NCBI GenBank assembly: GCA_047600765.1
Contig: JASGKF010000001.1
Location: forward strand, 496,001 to 560,000
Source: Viridibacterium sp047600765
GTDB lineage: Bacteria; Pseudomonadota; Gammaproteobacteria; Burkholderiales; Rhodocyclaceae
Direction of reading: 5' to 3'
Length of the DNA: 64,000 nt
In this document: one piece after another, positions 1-8,469 of the stretch
Layout: each line of letters starts with the position of its first letter
Position numbering within the stretch: the stretch's first letter is position 1
The notes under the pieces: generated by a model
What the model was told of the DNA's origin: nothing
Database searches by the model: none
What the model saw: only the letters and a program-made list of their open reading frames with translations
Made by a program: the position numbers and the translations under genes

Positions 1-853
1 GCACCTCGGGTTGATCGAGCATGCTGCGCACCGCCTTCTCGACCAGTGCCTCGGGCGCCTCATCGCTCGCCGACAGCCGCGCCAGCTGGTCCAGCCACTG
101 CGCAAAACTTGCCTCGCCCGACAGGGCGTGCCGCGCCACGGCAAGGCTGAGCCCTGCCCCCTGCGCTGGACTCCACACCCAACCCAGCAACATCAGGCCC
201 ACCGCCATCAGCGCCAGCGACTGCAGCAAGGCCACCAGGTAGCTGAGTCCGGAAATGAACATCAGGGCCAAAGCCCCCAGCAACACGCCGGACAGCACCA
301 GCACGATCACCACACCACCGAGGAAATCCAGCGCCCGCTGTTCGCGCCCCTGCTCCGATGCATCTCGCCGCGCCAACCAAGGCACGACCGGGAACAACAA
401 GAGGCCACCCCAGCTGACCACGCGCGTCAGCAATTCATCGCGCAATTCGGGTTGCGGCAGCATGGCCGGCAGCACCAGCCCCGTCAGCGCCACGATCAGG
501 TAAGCCTCAGCCACCCAGAACGACAAACGCGTAGGACCCTTGGCTTCACGAAATAGCTCAGCCCCCAGCACGCCAGACAGCACCAGCATCCACAGCAAGG
601 CCAGCCCTGGCGACATCCAGAAGCCCAGTGCACCGATCACCAGCAGGCCGATCACCAGTGCCTGCGGCCCGACCCGGCTGTCCTGCCGCACCAGCGGCTG
701 CCACATCAGTACCGACCCAAGGTGACACAGCATCAGCACTCGCCCCAACGGGGTCGCCACGCCCTGAACCAAGCCCAGGTGCAACAGCAACAGACTCGCT
801 GCCAGCAGCCGGGGGCGCATGTGCCATGTGGCAAGTCGCTCCTTCAACAACAT
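1..853 (-). CDS. Polytopic membrane protein, probable sensor histidine kinase N-terminal part (runs off left edge)
   Basis: An open frame starts at the ATG whose complement is at 851-853, with a GAAAGG Shine-Dalgarno about 7 bases upstream, and runs without a stop to the left edge (284 codons visible). The protein begins MLLKERLATWHMRPRLL and has about seven hydrophobic segments up to roughly residue 235. A soluble stretch then starts (QWLDQLARLSASDEAPEALV), which resembles the linker/GAF-like region after the membrane part of sensor histidine kinases. The kinase core would lie outside the window, so the function is inferred only. It is divergent from the pilin gene. Confidence 0.55.
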   Translation of the reverse strand, partial: MLLKERLATWHMRPRLLAASLLLLHLGLVQGVATPLGRVLMLCHLGSVLMWQPLVRQDSRVGPQALVIGLLVIGALGFWMSPGLALLWMLVLSGVLGAELFREAKGPTRLSFWVAEAYLIVALTGLVLPAMLPQPELRDELLTRVVSWGGLLLFPVVPWLARRDASEQGREQRALDFLGGVVIVLVLSGVLLGALALMFISGLSYLVALLQSLALMAVGLMLLGWVWSPAQGAGLSLAVARHALSGEASFAQWLDQLARLSASDEAPEALVEKAVRSMLDQPEV

Positions 854-990
854 GCATCGCCTTTCAAGCTGTCTCACCCCTGCGCATTTGATGACACCTC
901 TGGCTGTGACAAATTGCACACCCTGTCAGAATCTGAACGGATTAGCGTTCTGGAAGCCACGAATTGCGGGTGTTTCGCCCGCTTGAGTGC

Positions 991-1006
991 TGGCATCATA
1001 GTTGCT
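991..1006 (+). promoter_or_regulatory. Sigma-54 (-24/-12) promoter for the pilin-like gene
   Basis: TGGCATCATAGTTGCT fits the RpoN consensus (TGGCAYR-N4-TTGCW) except at one position. The invariant GG and GC are exactly 10 bases apart. The expected transcript start lies about 30 bases before the ATG at 1047. Type IV pilin genes are often RpoN-dependent, which agrees with the gene downstream. Confidence 0.6.
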
Positions 1007-1046
1007 GATTTCCTCGCACTCACCATAAACAGAGTCGAACAAGAAA

Positions 1047-1670
1047 ATGAAAGCTCAACAATCGGGTTTCACGCTGGTCGAAATTGCCATCGTGCTGGTC
1101 ATCATCGGCCTGCTGCTGGGCGGCGTGCTCAAGGGGCAGGAGCTGATCACCCAGGCCAAGATCAAGAACCTCGCGAACGACCTGAACGGCATCACGGCAG
1201 CCGTCTATGCCTACCAGGACCGCTTCAAGACCCTGCCGGGTGATGACCCCAAGGGTTCGCGCTGGGCGACCGAGCTGGACCCACTGGGCAAAGCCGCAGC
1301 CGGTACCAACAAGGGCGACGGAGACGGCAACGGAAAAATTGACGACGCTGCGGAGCCGGGCCTTTTCTGGGGACATCTGCGCAAGGCAGGTTTCATTGCC
1401 GGTAGCCCGGTTGGCGGCCCTCCCCTTAACGCTGCTGGCGGACAGATCACCGTAGTGGCTGGCGCCTATGGCATTGGCGGAACGACCATCTGTATGGGGG
1501 CATTGAACGCGAAGATGGCCGAAGCGCTGGACACGCAGATGGACGATGGCGACCCAGCCAAAGGCATCGTGCGTGCTGATGACATTACAACAGCCACAAG
1601 TGCCGCCACCGATGTCACCAAATACGTTGATGACGGCTCGACGCTCTACACGCTCTGCAAGCAACTCTGA
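1047..1670 (+). CDS. Type IV pilin-like protein (prepilin N-terminal methylation motif)
   Basis: The 207-aa protein starts with a short class III signal peptide ending in Gly7. FTLVEIAIVLVIIGLLLGG follows: the prepilin peptidase site with Glu at mature position 5 and the hydrophobic N-terminal helix. The globular domain carries an EF-hand-like acidic loop (DGDGNGKIDD, residues 91-100). Two cysteines near the C-terminal half (149 and 204) could form a D-region disulfide. It stands alone with a sigma-54 promoter upstream and a terminator downstream. It could be a pilus subunit or a type II secretion-like pseudopilin; no pil or gsp genes are nearby to decide. Confidence 0.85.
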   Translation: MKAQQSGFTLVEIAIVLVIIGLLLGGVLKGQELITQAKIKNLANDLNGITAAVYAYQDRFKTLPGDDPKGSRWATELDPLGKAAAGTNKGDGDGNGKIDDAAEPGLFWGHLRKAGFIAGSPVGGPPLNAAGGQITVVAGAYGIGGTTICMGALNAKMAEALDTQMDDGDPAKGIVRADDITTATSAATDVTKYVDDGSTLYTLCKQL

Positions 1671-1690
1671 TTGCGAGCCAGCCTGAAATG

Positions 1691-1723
1691 AAAACAGCCT
1701 CCTCGCGGAGGCTGTTTTGTTTT
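1691..1723 (+). terminator. Rho-independent terminator of the pilin-like gene
   Basis: AAAACAGCCTCC and its complement GGAGGCTGTTTT (1691-1718) form a perfect 12-bp stem with a TCGC loop. A T-rich run to 1723 follows. It starts 20 bases after the pilin stop. Confidence 0.9.
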
Positions 1724-1828
1724 GGGCGCAGGGATTCAAGGGGACTCGCGGAATCGCTCCGACGTCAGGATTGCCACTGATCAGAGATGGCCACCACTAC
1801 TGCCATCAACGACAGTAGCGCTGCAGAC

Positions 1829-3799
1829 TCAGCCCCCCTTCAGCAGCTTCAACTCCGCCACCGACAGATCCGCCGACACCCCCAGCAGCACCAGCACATC
1901 GCCAGCTTCCAGCTGGGTCTCGCCACTTGGATTGAGGTCGCGCATGCCACGCCGGCGGATAGCCGTCACGCTGACGTGCAGGTCCTCCAGGTGCAGTTCG
2001 GCAATGCTGTGGCCGATGGCCCAGGCGCCGGGCTGCAGGCTGATCGAGTGCAGGCGCTCCTGCATCGCGTCGGGCCTGTCGGCCGCGTCGGACGCGCCAT
2101 GGAAGAAGCCGCGCATCACGGAATAGCGCTGGTTGCGGATGTCGCGCACGCTGCGGATGACACGCGACAGCGGCATGCCGGCCAGGGCCAGCACGTGGCT
2201 GGCGAGCATGATCGAGGTCTCCAGCATCTCAGGGACGACCTCGACGGCACCGGCATCCATCAGGCGTTCGAGATCGTTCTCGTCGGCCGCACGCGCCACC
2301 ACGGGCACCTCGGGGCGCACGGCCTGCACGTTGTGCAGCACGCGCAAGGTGGCCTGCACGTCGTTGAACGAGACCACCACGGCACTGGCGCGCATCAGGC
2401 CTGCCGCCATCAGGGTCTCGCGCCGCGAGCTGTCACCGAACACGACGGTCTCGCCCGCCGCCGCCGCGCTGCGCACCCGGTCCGGGTCAAGGTCCAGCGC
2501 CACATAGCTCAACCCTTCCTGATCCAGGAAGCGCGCCAGGTACTGCCCGCTGCGGCCGTAGCCACAGATGATCACGTGCTTTTCGGTTGCGATCGACTGC
2601 GCCGCCACGCGCGTCAGCTCCATCGAGCGCAACAACCATTCGGACGCCACGAAGCGCAGCACGATGCGATCACTGAACTGCACGATCAGGGGGGTCAGCA
2701 GCATCGACAACACCAGCGCCGCCACCGTCACCTGCAGGGCGCGTGCGCTGCCCAGATCCATGTCACTGGCCAGCGTCAGCAGCACGAAGCCGAACTCGCC
2801 GCCACCGCACAACCACATGGCCGTGCGCATCGCCGTCCCGGTGCTGGACTTCAGCAAGCGCGACGCCACCAGCAGCACGCCGAACTTGAGCAGCAGGATG
2901 CCGACCAACACGACAACCACCAGCAACACGTTCTCAAGGATGACGCCCACATCGAGGAACATCCCCACCGTCACCATGAAGAAGCCCAGCAGCACGTCGC
3001 GGAACGGCTTGATGTCTTCTTCCACCTGGTAGCGGAACTCGGTTTCCGAAATCAGCATGCCGGCGAGGAAGGCCCCCAGCGCCATCGACAGACCAGCTTT
3101 CTCCGTCACCCAGGCAAGGCCCAGGGTCACGAACAGGATGTTGAGCATGAACAGCTCGGACGACTTGCGCTGCGCCACCCAGTGGAACCAGGGACGCATG
3201 AGGCGGTGCCCGACGTAGAGCAGCACGAAGAGCACCACGCTGGCCTTGACCAGCGCAAGCGCCAGCACCGTCGGCAATTCGCCAGCCGGACGACTGAAGG
3301 CGGGAATGAGGATCAGCAGCGGCACCACGGCCACGTCCTGGAACAACAGCACGCCCAGCACTTCGCGACCGTGCGGCGTATCCAGTTGCAGGCGGTCAAC
3401 CAGCAGTTTCGACAACACCGCCGTCGAAGACATGGTGAGCGCCGAGGCCAACGCAAAGCTGGCGAGGAAGCCAAGCCCGCACAACAGGCCAGCCACTGTT
3501 CCCAGCACGATGGTGGCCCCGACCTGGATGCTGCCCAGGCCGAACACCAGGCGCTTCATGGCGAACAGGCGCCCCAAAGAGAACTCGAGGCCGATGGTGA
3601 ACATCAGGAACACCACGCCGAACTCGGCGAGGTAGTGCGCCTGCGCGGTGTCGGGCACCAGCCCGGCCGCATGGGGGCCGAGGACAGCGCCCATGGTCAG
3701 GTAGCCCAGTACCGATGGCAGGTGGAACCAGCGAAACAGGGCCACCATACCGACGGCCGCAGCCAGCATCAGCAGGATCAATTCCAGCGCGTGGTGCAT
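1829..3799 (-). CDS. CPA2 family monovalent cation:proton antiporter with RCK domains (KefB/YbaL-like)
   Basis: This inner-membrane antiporter exchanges K+ (or Na+) for protons. The ATG at 3799 (MHHALELILLMLAA) is chosen because the family begins directly with the first membrane helix, and a GGGAGG lies about 13 bases upstream; it gives 656 aa. Residues about 5-375 form the Na+/H+ exchanger domain with some 12 helices. A TrkA-N (RCK) Rossmann domain follows from about 405 with GYGRSG at 413-418, and a TrkA-C domain ends the protein. This arrangement is shared with KefB, KefC and YbaL; no KefF/KefG-type ancillary gene is adjacent. It is divergent from kdsD. Confidence 0.9.
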   Translation of the reverse strand: MHHALELILLMLAAAVGMVALFRWFHLPSVLGYLTMGAVLGPHAAGLVPDTAQAHYLAEFGVVFLMFTIGLEFSLGRLFAMKRLVFGLGSIQVGATIVLGTVAGLLCGLGFLASFALASALTMSSTAVLSKLLVDRLQLDTPHGREVLGVLLFQDVAVVPLLILIPAFSRPAGELPTVLALALVKASVVLFVLLYVGHRLMRPWFHWVAQRKSSELFMLNILFVTLGLAWVTEKAGLSMALGAFLAGMLISETEFRYQVEEDIKPFRDVLLGFFMVTVGMFLDVGVILENVLLVVVVLVGILLLKFGVLLVASRLLKSSTGTAMRTAMWLCGGGEFGFVLLTLASDMDLGSARALQVTVAALVLSMLLTPLIVQFSDRIVLRFVASEWLLRSMELTRVAAQSIATEKHVIICGYGRSGQYLARFLDQEGLSYVALDLDPDRVRSAAAAGETVVFGDSSRRETLMAAGLMRASAVVVSFNDVQATLRVLHNVQAVRPEVPVVARAADENDLERLMDAGAVEVVPEMLETSIMLASHVLALAGMPLSRVIRSVRDIRNQRYSVMRGFFHGASDAADRPDAMQERLHSISLQPGAWAIGHSIAELHLEDLHVSVTAIRRRGMRDLNPSGETQLEAGDVLVLLGVSADLSVAELKLLKGG

Positions 3800-3838
3800 G
3801 GTGTCGGTACGCCCTCCCCGGAGGCTGCTTAGGGTGTT

Positions 3839-3847
3839 TGGTATACT
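3839..3847 (+). promoter_or_regulatory. Possible extended -10 promoter for kdsD-kdsC-lptC-lptA
   Basis: TGGTATACT is an extended -10 element with a near-consensus hexamer. It sits in the divergent gap before kdsD, about 180 bases from the start codon. No convincing -35 is visible, as is common for extended -10 promoters. The remainder of the gap to 4024 shows nothing else I can name. Confidence 0.4.
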
Positions 3848-4024
3848 GTTGCGGCAGTGCAGAAACCGGCTATGCATCCCTTGTACGGGCTTTCCGGTAT
3901 GAATCACTGCCTGACCGGACGTCTCGGCTGCGAGTCCCCGCGCCGGTCTCCACGCAGTTTAACCGATGCGGCCCGCTGCCCCACAGCAGGCCGACACACG
4001 ACGCGTGCTGCGTCAGAAGCGGTG

Positions 4025-5020
4025 ATGGATTTGACCCCGACCAAACGACCCGACGACTCCCTGTTGCTCGAACGCGCGCGCAACGTTCTGGACATCGAGG
4101 CGGCTGCCGTGACGGCGCTGCGCGATCGCATCGACGCGCGCTTCCTCACTGCCCTGCAGCTGATCCTCAAGAGCCCGGGCCGCGTCATCGTCAGCGGCGT
4201 CGGCAAGTCCGGCCACATCGCGCGCAAGATTGCCGCCACCCTGGCCAGCACCGGCACTCCCGCCTACTTCGTGCACCCGGCCGAAGCCGCGCATGGCGAC
4301 CTGGGCATGATCCAGCCCGATGACGTCGTGATCGCCCTGTCCAACTCCGGCAACGCCGAAGAGCTACTGACCATCGCCCCCTTCGTCAAACGCATGGGCG
4401 CACGCCTGATTGCCATGACCGGCCGGGACGAATCGCCGCTGGCACAGCTTGCCGATGTGCACCTCAACGTGGGCGTGGCCGAAGAAGCCTGCCCGCTCAA
4501 CCTCGCCCCCACCGCCAGCACCACGGCCGCGCTGGCCATGGGCGATGCGCTGGCCGTCGCCCTGCTCGACGCACGTGGCTTCGGCCCCGAAGACTTCGCC
4601 CGCTCCCACCCCGGTGGTGCGCTGGGCCGCCGCCTGCTGACCCATGTGCGCGACGTGATGCGCAAGGGCGAAACGGTCCCCATGGTGTCGCCTGACGCCA
4701 GCTTCGCCGACGCACTGCTGGAGATCTCTCGCAAGGGCATGGGCATGACCGCCATCTGTGACGACCAGTGCAAGTTGCTGGGCGTGTTCACCGACGGCGA
4801 CCTGCGTCGCCTGCTGGAACGCACCGGCAACATCAGCGGTCTGAGCATTGCGGACGTGATGAATCACAGCCCGCGCTGCATCACCCCCGAAGCCCTGGCG
4901 GCCGAAGCCGCAAGCATCATGGAACAACTCTCGATCACGCGACTGCTGGTCACCGACGCTGACGGCATCCTGGTCGGCGCCCTCAACACGCAAGACCTGA
5001 TGAAAGCCAAGGTCATCTGA
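4025..5020 (+). CDS. kdsD: D-arabinose-5-phosphate isomerase
   Basis: This enzyme interconverts ribulose-5-phosphate and arabinose-5-phosphate, the first step of Kdo synthesis for LPS. The ATG at 4025 (MDLTPTKRPDD) gives 331 aa, matching the family's roughly 328; the upstream in-frame extension looks non-native. An N-terminal SIS domain contains GVGKSGHIARKI (from residue 58) and AHGDLGMI. Two CBS domains follow in the C-terminal third (about 210-330). It overlaps kdsC by one base (TGATG), indicating translational coupling. Confidence 0.95.
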   Translation: MDLTPTKRPDDSLLLERARNVLDIEAAAVTALRDRIDARFLTALQLILKSPGRVIVSGVGKSGHIARKIAATLASTGTPAYFVHPAEAAHGDLGMIQPDDVVIALSNSGNAEELLTIAPFVKRMGARLIAMTGRDESPLAQLADVHLNVGVAEEACPLNLAPTASTTAALAMGDALAVALLDARGFGPEDFARSHPGGALGRRLLTHVRDVMRKGETVPMVSPDASFADALLEISRKGMGMTAICDDQCKLLGVFTDGDLRRLLERTGNISGLSIADVMNHSPRCITPEALAAEAASIMEQLSITRLLVTDADGILVGALNTQDLMKAKVI

Positions 5021-5544
5021 TGCCCGCCCGACAAAAAGCTGCGCGCCTGCGCCTGATGGCCTTCGACGTCGACGGTGTGCTCACCGACGGCACCTTGTTC
5101 TTCACGCCCAACGGCGATGAGATGAAAGCCTTCTCCAGCCTCGACGGCCACGGCCTCAAGATGTTGCGCGACGGTGGCGTCGAAGTGGCCATCATCACCG
5201 GGCGACGCTCCCGCATGGTCGAGCTGCGTGCGGCCAACCTCGGCATCACGCATCTATTCCAGGGCGTTGAAGACAAGCGCAGTGTGATGCGCGAGCTGCG
5301 CAGCAAGCTGGGCGTCAGCGCTGACGAATCCGGCTACATGGGCGACGACGTGGTCAACCTGCCCATCCTCAAGGACTGTGGCCTCTCGGCCACCGTGGCG
5401 GATGGCCATGCCTTCGTGCGCGAGCATGTCAACTTCGTCTCGCGTTTCGGCGGTGGCCGTGGCGCCGTGCGCGAGCTGTGCGACTTCATCCTCGCCGCGC
5501 AGGGCAAGCTCGACACCATGCACGCTCGTTACCTCGAAAGCTGA
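5020..5544 (+). CDS. kdsC: 3-deoxy-D-manno-octulosonate 8-phosphate phosphatase
   Basis: This cytoplasmic HAD-family phosphatase removes phosphate from Kdo-8-phosphate. The 174-aa length is typical of KdsC, which lacks a cap domain. Motif I is DVDGVLTDG with catalytic Asp16 and Asp18. IITGR and GYMGDDVVNLPIL supply the later HAD motifs. It is coupled to kdsD upstream and followed 4 bases later by lptC. Confidence 0.95.
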   Translation: MPARQKAARLRLMAFDVDGVLTDGTLFFTPNGDEMKAFSSLDGHGLKMLRDGGVEVAIITGRRSRMVELRAANLGITHLFQGVEDKRSVMRELRSKLGVSADESGYMGDDVVNLPILKDCGLSATVADGHAFVREHVNFVSRFGGGRGAVRELCDFILAAQGKLDTMHARYLES

Positions 5545-5548
5545 GCCC

Positions 5549-6142
5549 GTGCTGCGCCGCCTCGCCCCCGCCTTTCCCCTCATCGTGGCCGCCCTGCTTG
5601 CACTGGCAACCTGGTGGCTCGAGCGCACGGTCAGCCTGCAAGCCGCCGCGGGCGCCAGCAAGGCCCGCACGGCGCCCGATGCCATCGTCGAGAATTTCCG
5701 CATCAGCCGTTACAAAACCACCGGCGACCTGGGCGTCAGCCTCATCGGCACGCACATGGAGCACTTCCCCGTCGACGACTCGGCCGATATCGAAAAGCCC
5801 GTACTCAGTTTCGTCGGCGAAAACTCCAGCCGCACCAGCGTGCTCAGCGGCAACACCGCCCACGTCACCAAGCGCGGCGAACTGGTCGAGATCAAGGGCA
5901 AGGTACGTGGCGAGCGCGACGGCAGCCGCTCCGGCAAGCCGCCCACCATCCTGCAGACCGAAATCCTCCATGTCGTCCCGCGCGACGAGTTCGCCTACAC
6001 CTCGGCGCCCCTGGCCGTCACCCAGGGACGCATGCTGATGAATGGCGTAGGTGCCGAATGGAATAACATCACCGGTCTTCTCAAGGTCTGGCAGCTCGAC
6101 GCCACCATTGAACGCCCGAAAGACAGCGAAAAAACCCGATAG
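5549..6142 (+). CDS. lptC: LPS export ABC transporter periplasmic protein LptC
   Basis: LptC is the bitopic inner-membrane part of the Lpt bridge. It takes LPS from LptB2FG and passes it to LptA. The GTG at 5549, four bases after the kdsC stop, gives 197 aa. One membrane helix lies near residues 8-24 (PAFPLIVAALLALATWW), followed by a periplasmic beta-jellyroll region. Longer in-frame starts lie inside kdsC and are not credible. Position between kdsC and lptA supports the call. Confidence 0.88.
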   Translation: MLRRLAPAFPLIVAALLALATWWLERTVSLQAAAGASKARTAPDAIVENFRISRYKTTGDLGVSLIGTHMEHFPVDDSADIEKPVLSFVGENSSRTSVLSGNTAHVTKRGELVEIKGKVRGERDGSRSGKPPTILQTEILHVVPRDEFAYTSAPLAVTQGRMLMNGVGAEWNNITGLLKVWQLDATIERPKDSEKTR

Positions 6143-6156
6143 GACCCGACATAACA

Positions 6157-6762
6157 ATGAGATCCAGCCTGCGTCCTGCCCTCCGCCAGCTCAGCTTTGC
6201 CATCCTCGCTGCTGGCCTCGCCCTGCATGTCGGCTTCAGCCACGCTGAACGTGCCGACCGCAGCAAGCCACTGCGCATCCTCGCCGATTACAAGCTTTCG
6301 GACGACAGCGCCAAGGTGCTGACGCTGGAAGGCAACGTGCGCATCAGCCAGGGCACCCTGCTGATCCTTGCCGACAAGGCCGTCATCACGCAGGGCACCG
6401 ATGGTTTTGAACGCGCCATTGCCACCAGCAAGACCGGTGTCGTACGCATCCAGCAGAAGCGCGAAGGCAAGGACGAGATGATCTACGCCGAAGGCGAACG
6501 GGTCGAATACGACACCAAGACCGAGATCGCCAAGCTGATCCGCCGCGCCTGGGTGAAGATGGGCCGTGGCGACGAAGCCTGCGCCGACTACATCGAATAC
6601 AACGGTTACAACGAGACCTACCAGGCCTCCAAGAGCAAGGATGGTTCTAACCAACAGATCGAGATCATCGTGCCCGGACGCGGCGATGGCGCGGCTTCTG
6701 TTCCGGCAGCCGCACCGATCAACGTGGCCTGCGAACGCCGCCAGCAATCCTCCAAGCCTTGA
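6157..6762 (+). CDS. lptA: LPS transport periplasmic protein LptA (OstA-like)
   Basis: LptA forms the periplasmic filament carrying LPS to LptDE. The 201-aa precursor has a signal peptide with likely cleavage after SHA (residue 30). Repeated beta-strand units of the OstA type follow (VLTLEGNVRISQGTLLI, ADKAVI). The C-terminal tail is longer and low in complexity. It ends the kdsD-kdsC-lptC-lptA unit. In many proteobacteria lptB and rpoN follow, but here a phasin does. Confidence 0.9.
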   Translation: MRSSLRPALRQLSFAILAAGLALHVGFSHAERADRSKPLRILADYKLSDDSAKVLTLEGNVRISQGTLLILADKAVITQGTDGFERAIATSKTGVVRIQQKREGKDEMIYAEGERVEYDTKTEIAKLIRRAWVKMGRGDEACADYIEYNGYNETYQASKSKDGSNQQIEIIVPGRGDGAASVPAAAPINVACERRQQSSKP

Positions 6763-6775
6763 CGCAACGCAACCT

Positions 6776-6796
6776 GCAAGCCCGCAACGGGCTTGC
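6776..6796 (+). terminator. Hairpin after lptA, weak terminator candidate
   Basis: GCAAGCCCG and CGGGCTTGC pair perfectly around a CAA loop, 14 bases after the lptA stop. No T-run follows, so termination may be inefficient or factor-assisted. Confidence 0.45.
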
Positions 6797-6907
6797 CTGT
6801 CCGTCATCTCCGTGACATAGTTGCAGCGCAACATCCACCCTGCATCCGCCTGATGCAAAACGGGTTTTAACGAATTTATCGTTTTGTGTGCATCGCACAA
6901 AAAGTTC

Positions 6908-6935
6908 TTGACAGCAAAAATTTCTTGTCTAGAAT
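6908..6935 (+). promoter_or_regulatory. Strong sigma-70 promoter of the phasin gene
   Basis: A perfect -35 TTGACA (6908-6913) and a -10 TAGAAT (6930-6935) are separated by 16 bases within a locally A/T-rich stretch. The predicted transcript has a leader of about 90 bases ending in a GAGGAG ribosome-binding site (7020-7025). Confidence 0.75.
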
Positions 6936-7032
6936 TGACATTGTGCGGCGCAACAAAGTCTCTCCGGTAGCGCCAACGCCGTATCCGTCCGTTGCCGTAG
7001 CGTCATCCATCACGCATTTGAGGAGATTAAAC

Positions 7033-7590
7033 ATGTTTGCTACCCCCGAACAATTCGCAGCCGCCAACAAAGCAGCCGTCGAAGCCATGCTGACCATCGC
7101 CAACACCGCTTTCGTCAGCGTCGAACGTCTGGCCGCCCTGAACCTGAACACCGCCCGTGCTGCGCTGGAAGACAGCGTTGCCAACACCAAGGCCGTGCTC
7201 GCAGTGAAGGACGTGCAAGAGTTCGCCAACCTGCAAGCTACTCTGGCTCGCCCCAGCGTCGAGAAGGCTGTTGCCTACGCTCGCAGCGTCTATGAAATCA
7301 CGACCGAAGCCCAAGGCCAGCTGTCCAAGATCGTCGAAGACCAGGCCGGCGAACTGAACAAGGCTATCGCCTCGGCTCTCGACAAGGCTGCCAAGTCGGC
7401 TCCCGCTGGTTCCGACGTCGCTGTGGCTGCCGTCAAGTCGGCCATCGCCGCCGCCAACTCGGCTTACGACAGCATGAGCAAGGCTGCCAAGCAAGTTGCA
7501 GAAATCGCCGAAGCCAACGTGGCTGCCGCGACCGATGCAACCGTCAAGGCAGTCGGCGCCAGCGCTCCCAAGAGCAAGAAGGCCGCCTGA
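7033..7590 (+). CDS. Phasin family protein (PHA granule-associated)
   Basis: Phasins coat intracellular polyhydroxyalkanoate granules. The ATG at 7033 (MFATPEQFAAANKAAVEAML) follows a GAGGAG site by 7 bases and gives 185 aa; the longer frame to 6886 includes the promoter and is rejected. The protein is almost entirely amphipathic, Ala-rich helix, as in the Phasin_2 family, and ends in a Lys/Ala-rich tail (APKSKKAA). Its own strong promoter and a strong terminator mark a monocistronic, highly expressed gene. No phaC/phaB/phaR is in the window. Confidence 0.9.
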   Translation: MFATPEQFAAANKAAVEAMLTIANTAFVSVERLAALNLNTARAALEDSVANTKAVLAVKDVQEFANLQATLARPSVEKAVAYARSVYEITTEAQGQLSKIVEDQAGELNKAIASALDKAAKSAPAGSDVAVAAVKSAIAAANSAYDSMSKAAKQVAEIAEANVAAATDATVKAVGASAPKSKKAA

Positions 7591-7615
7591 GTCTTCTGAC
7601 TCCAGCCTCCTTGGC

Positions 7616-7648
7616 AAAAGGCCGTCAGCGAAAGCTGGCGGCCTTTTT
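7616..7648 (+). terminator. Rho-independent terminator of the phasin gene
   Basis: A 14-bp near-perfect stem (7616-7629 with 7634-7647) around a GAAA tetraloop ends in a run of T. It starts 25 bases after the phasin stop and lies before the convergent gene ending at 7672. Confidence 0.9.
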
Positions 7649-7671
7649 CATTTCGGGCGCAACGCAGTCAG

Positions 7672-8448
7672 CTACTCAACCACTGGCAAGGCGTGCAGCT
7701 CACACCAGGGCGCACCACGCGTCGTCAGTGCTGCGCGCATCGCGGCCATGGCGGCCTCGACAGCCTCGGGCTCGCCCTTGGCCCCCAGGTCAATGTGACG
7801 CGGCACACCCTCGCCGCCCAGATTGGGCAGGCTGAACACCGTGACACCGAAGCGCGACTCCAGGTCACGCATCAGCTCGATCAGGCTGCTTTCATTGGTA
7901 TCGAGCACGGCGATGGATTGCTCGGCCCACGGCCGCGCGTGATGCAGATGGGCATAGTGCGTATCGAGCACCCACTCCATCATCGGCCAGGACATCTGCG
8001 GGAACCCCGGCAGGAACCAGTGCTCACGGATCGCAAAGCCCGGAATGCGATTGAACGGATTCGGGATGATCGCGCTCCCCGCCGGAAACTCGCCCATCGC
8101 CAGTTGCAGCGCATTCGCTTCGACACCACGACGTTCGAGGATGGTTGCGCGGATCAGGCTCGCCGCCTCGGGGTGCAAGGCAATCTCCAGCCCCAGCGCC
8201 GCCGCCGCGGATTGCCGCGTGTGATCATCAGGCGTCGCGCCGATGCCGCCGAACGAGAACACCACGTCACCGGTCGCAAAGCTCTGCTGCAAGGTCTCGA
8301 CCAGACGCGGGCGGTCGTCGCCGCAGTAGCGCGCCCAGTCCAGCGCCATGCCGCGCGCTGACAGCAGCTCGATGGCCTTGGCCAGATGCTTGTCGCTGCG
8401 ACGCCCCGAGAGGATTTCGTCGCCGATGATCAGTACGCCGATGCCCAT
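7672..8448 (-). CDS. Molybdopterin-binding (MoCF) domain protein, CinA N-terminal-like
   Basis: The 258-aa protein starts MGIGVLIIGDEILSGRRSD and carries FSFGGIGATPDDHT. These are the characteristic MoCF_biosynth/CinA-N motifs found in MogA, MoeA and CinA. The C-terminal CinA deamidase domain is absent, so this is the stand-alone type often annotated as competence/damage-inducible protein A. The actual substrate is not known. It lies downstream of the EI24-like gene on the same strand, separated by a repeat element. Confidence 0.8.
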   Translation of the reverse strand: MGIGVLIIGDEILSGRRSDKHLAKAIELLSARGMALDWARYCGDDRPRLVETLQQSFATGDVVFSFGGIGATPDDHTRQSAAAALGLEIALHPEAASLIRATILERRGVEANALQLAMGEFPAGSAIIPNPFNRIPGFAIREHWFLPGFPQMSWPMMEWVLDTHYAHLHHARPWAEQSIAVLDTNESSLIELMRDLESRFGVTVFSLPNLGGEGVPRHIDLGAKGEPEAVEAAMAAMRAALTTRGAPWCELHALPVVE

Positions 8449-8469
8449 GATGTCTTCTGATTTCCAGGA

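Noticed and set aside
558..857. Short minus-strand frame starting at 857
   Set aside because: The neighbouring frame starting at 853 stays open to the window edge, encodes repeated membrane helices and has a ribosome-binding site. The frame at 857 is Gly/Ala-rich noise.
1787..3832. 681-codon open frame on the plus strand
   Set aside because: It is antisense to the clear CPA2 antiporter gene and its product is an unnatural His/Gln/Arg-rich sequence, typical of a shadow frame in high-GC DNA.
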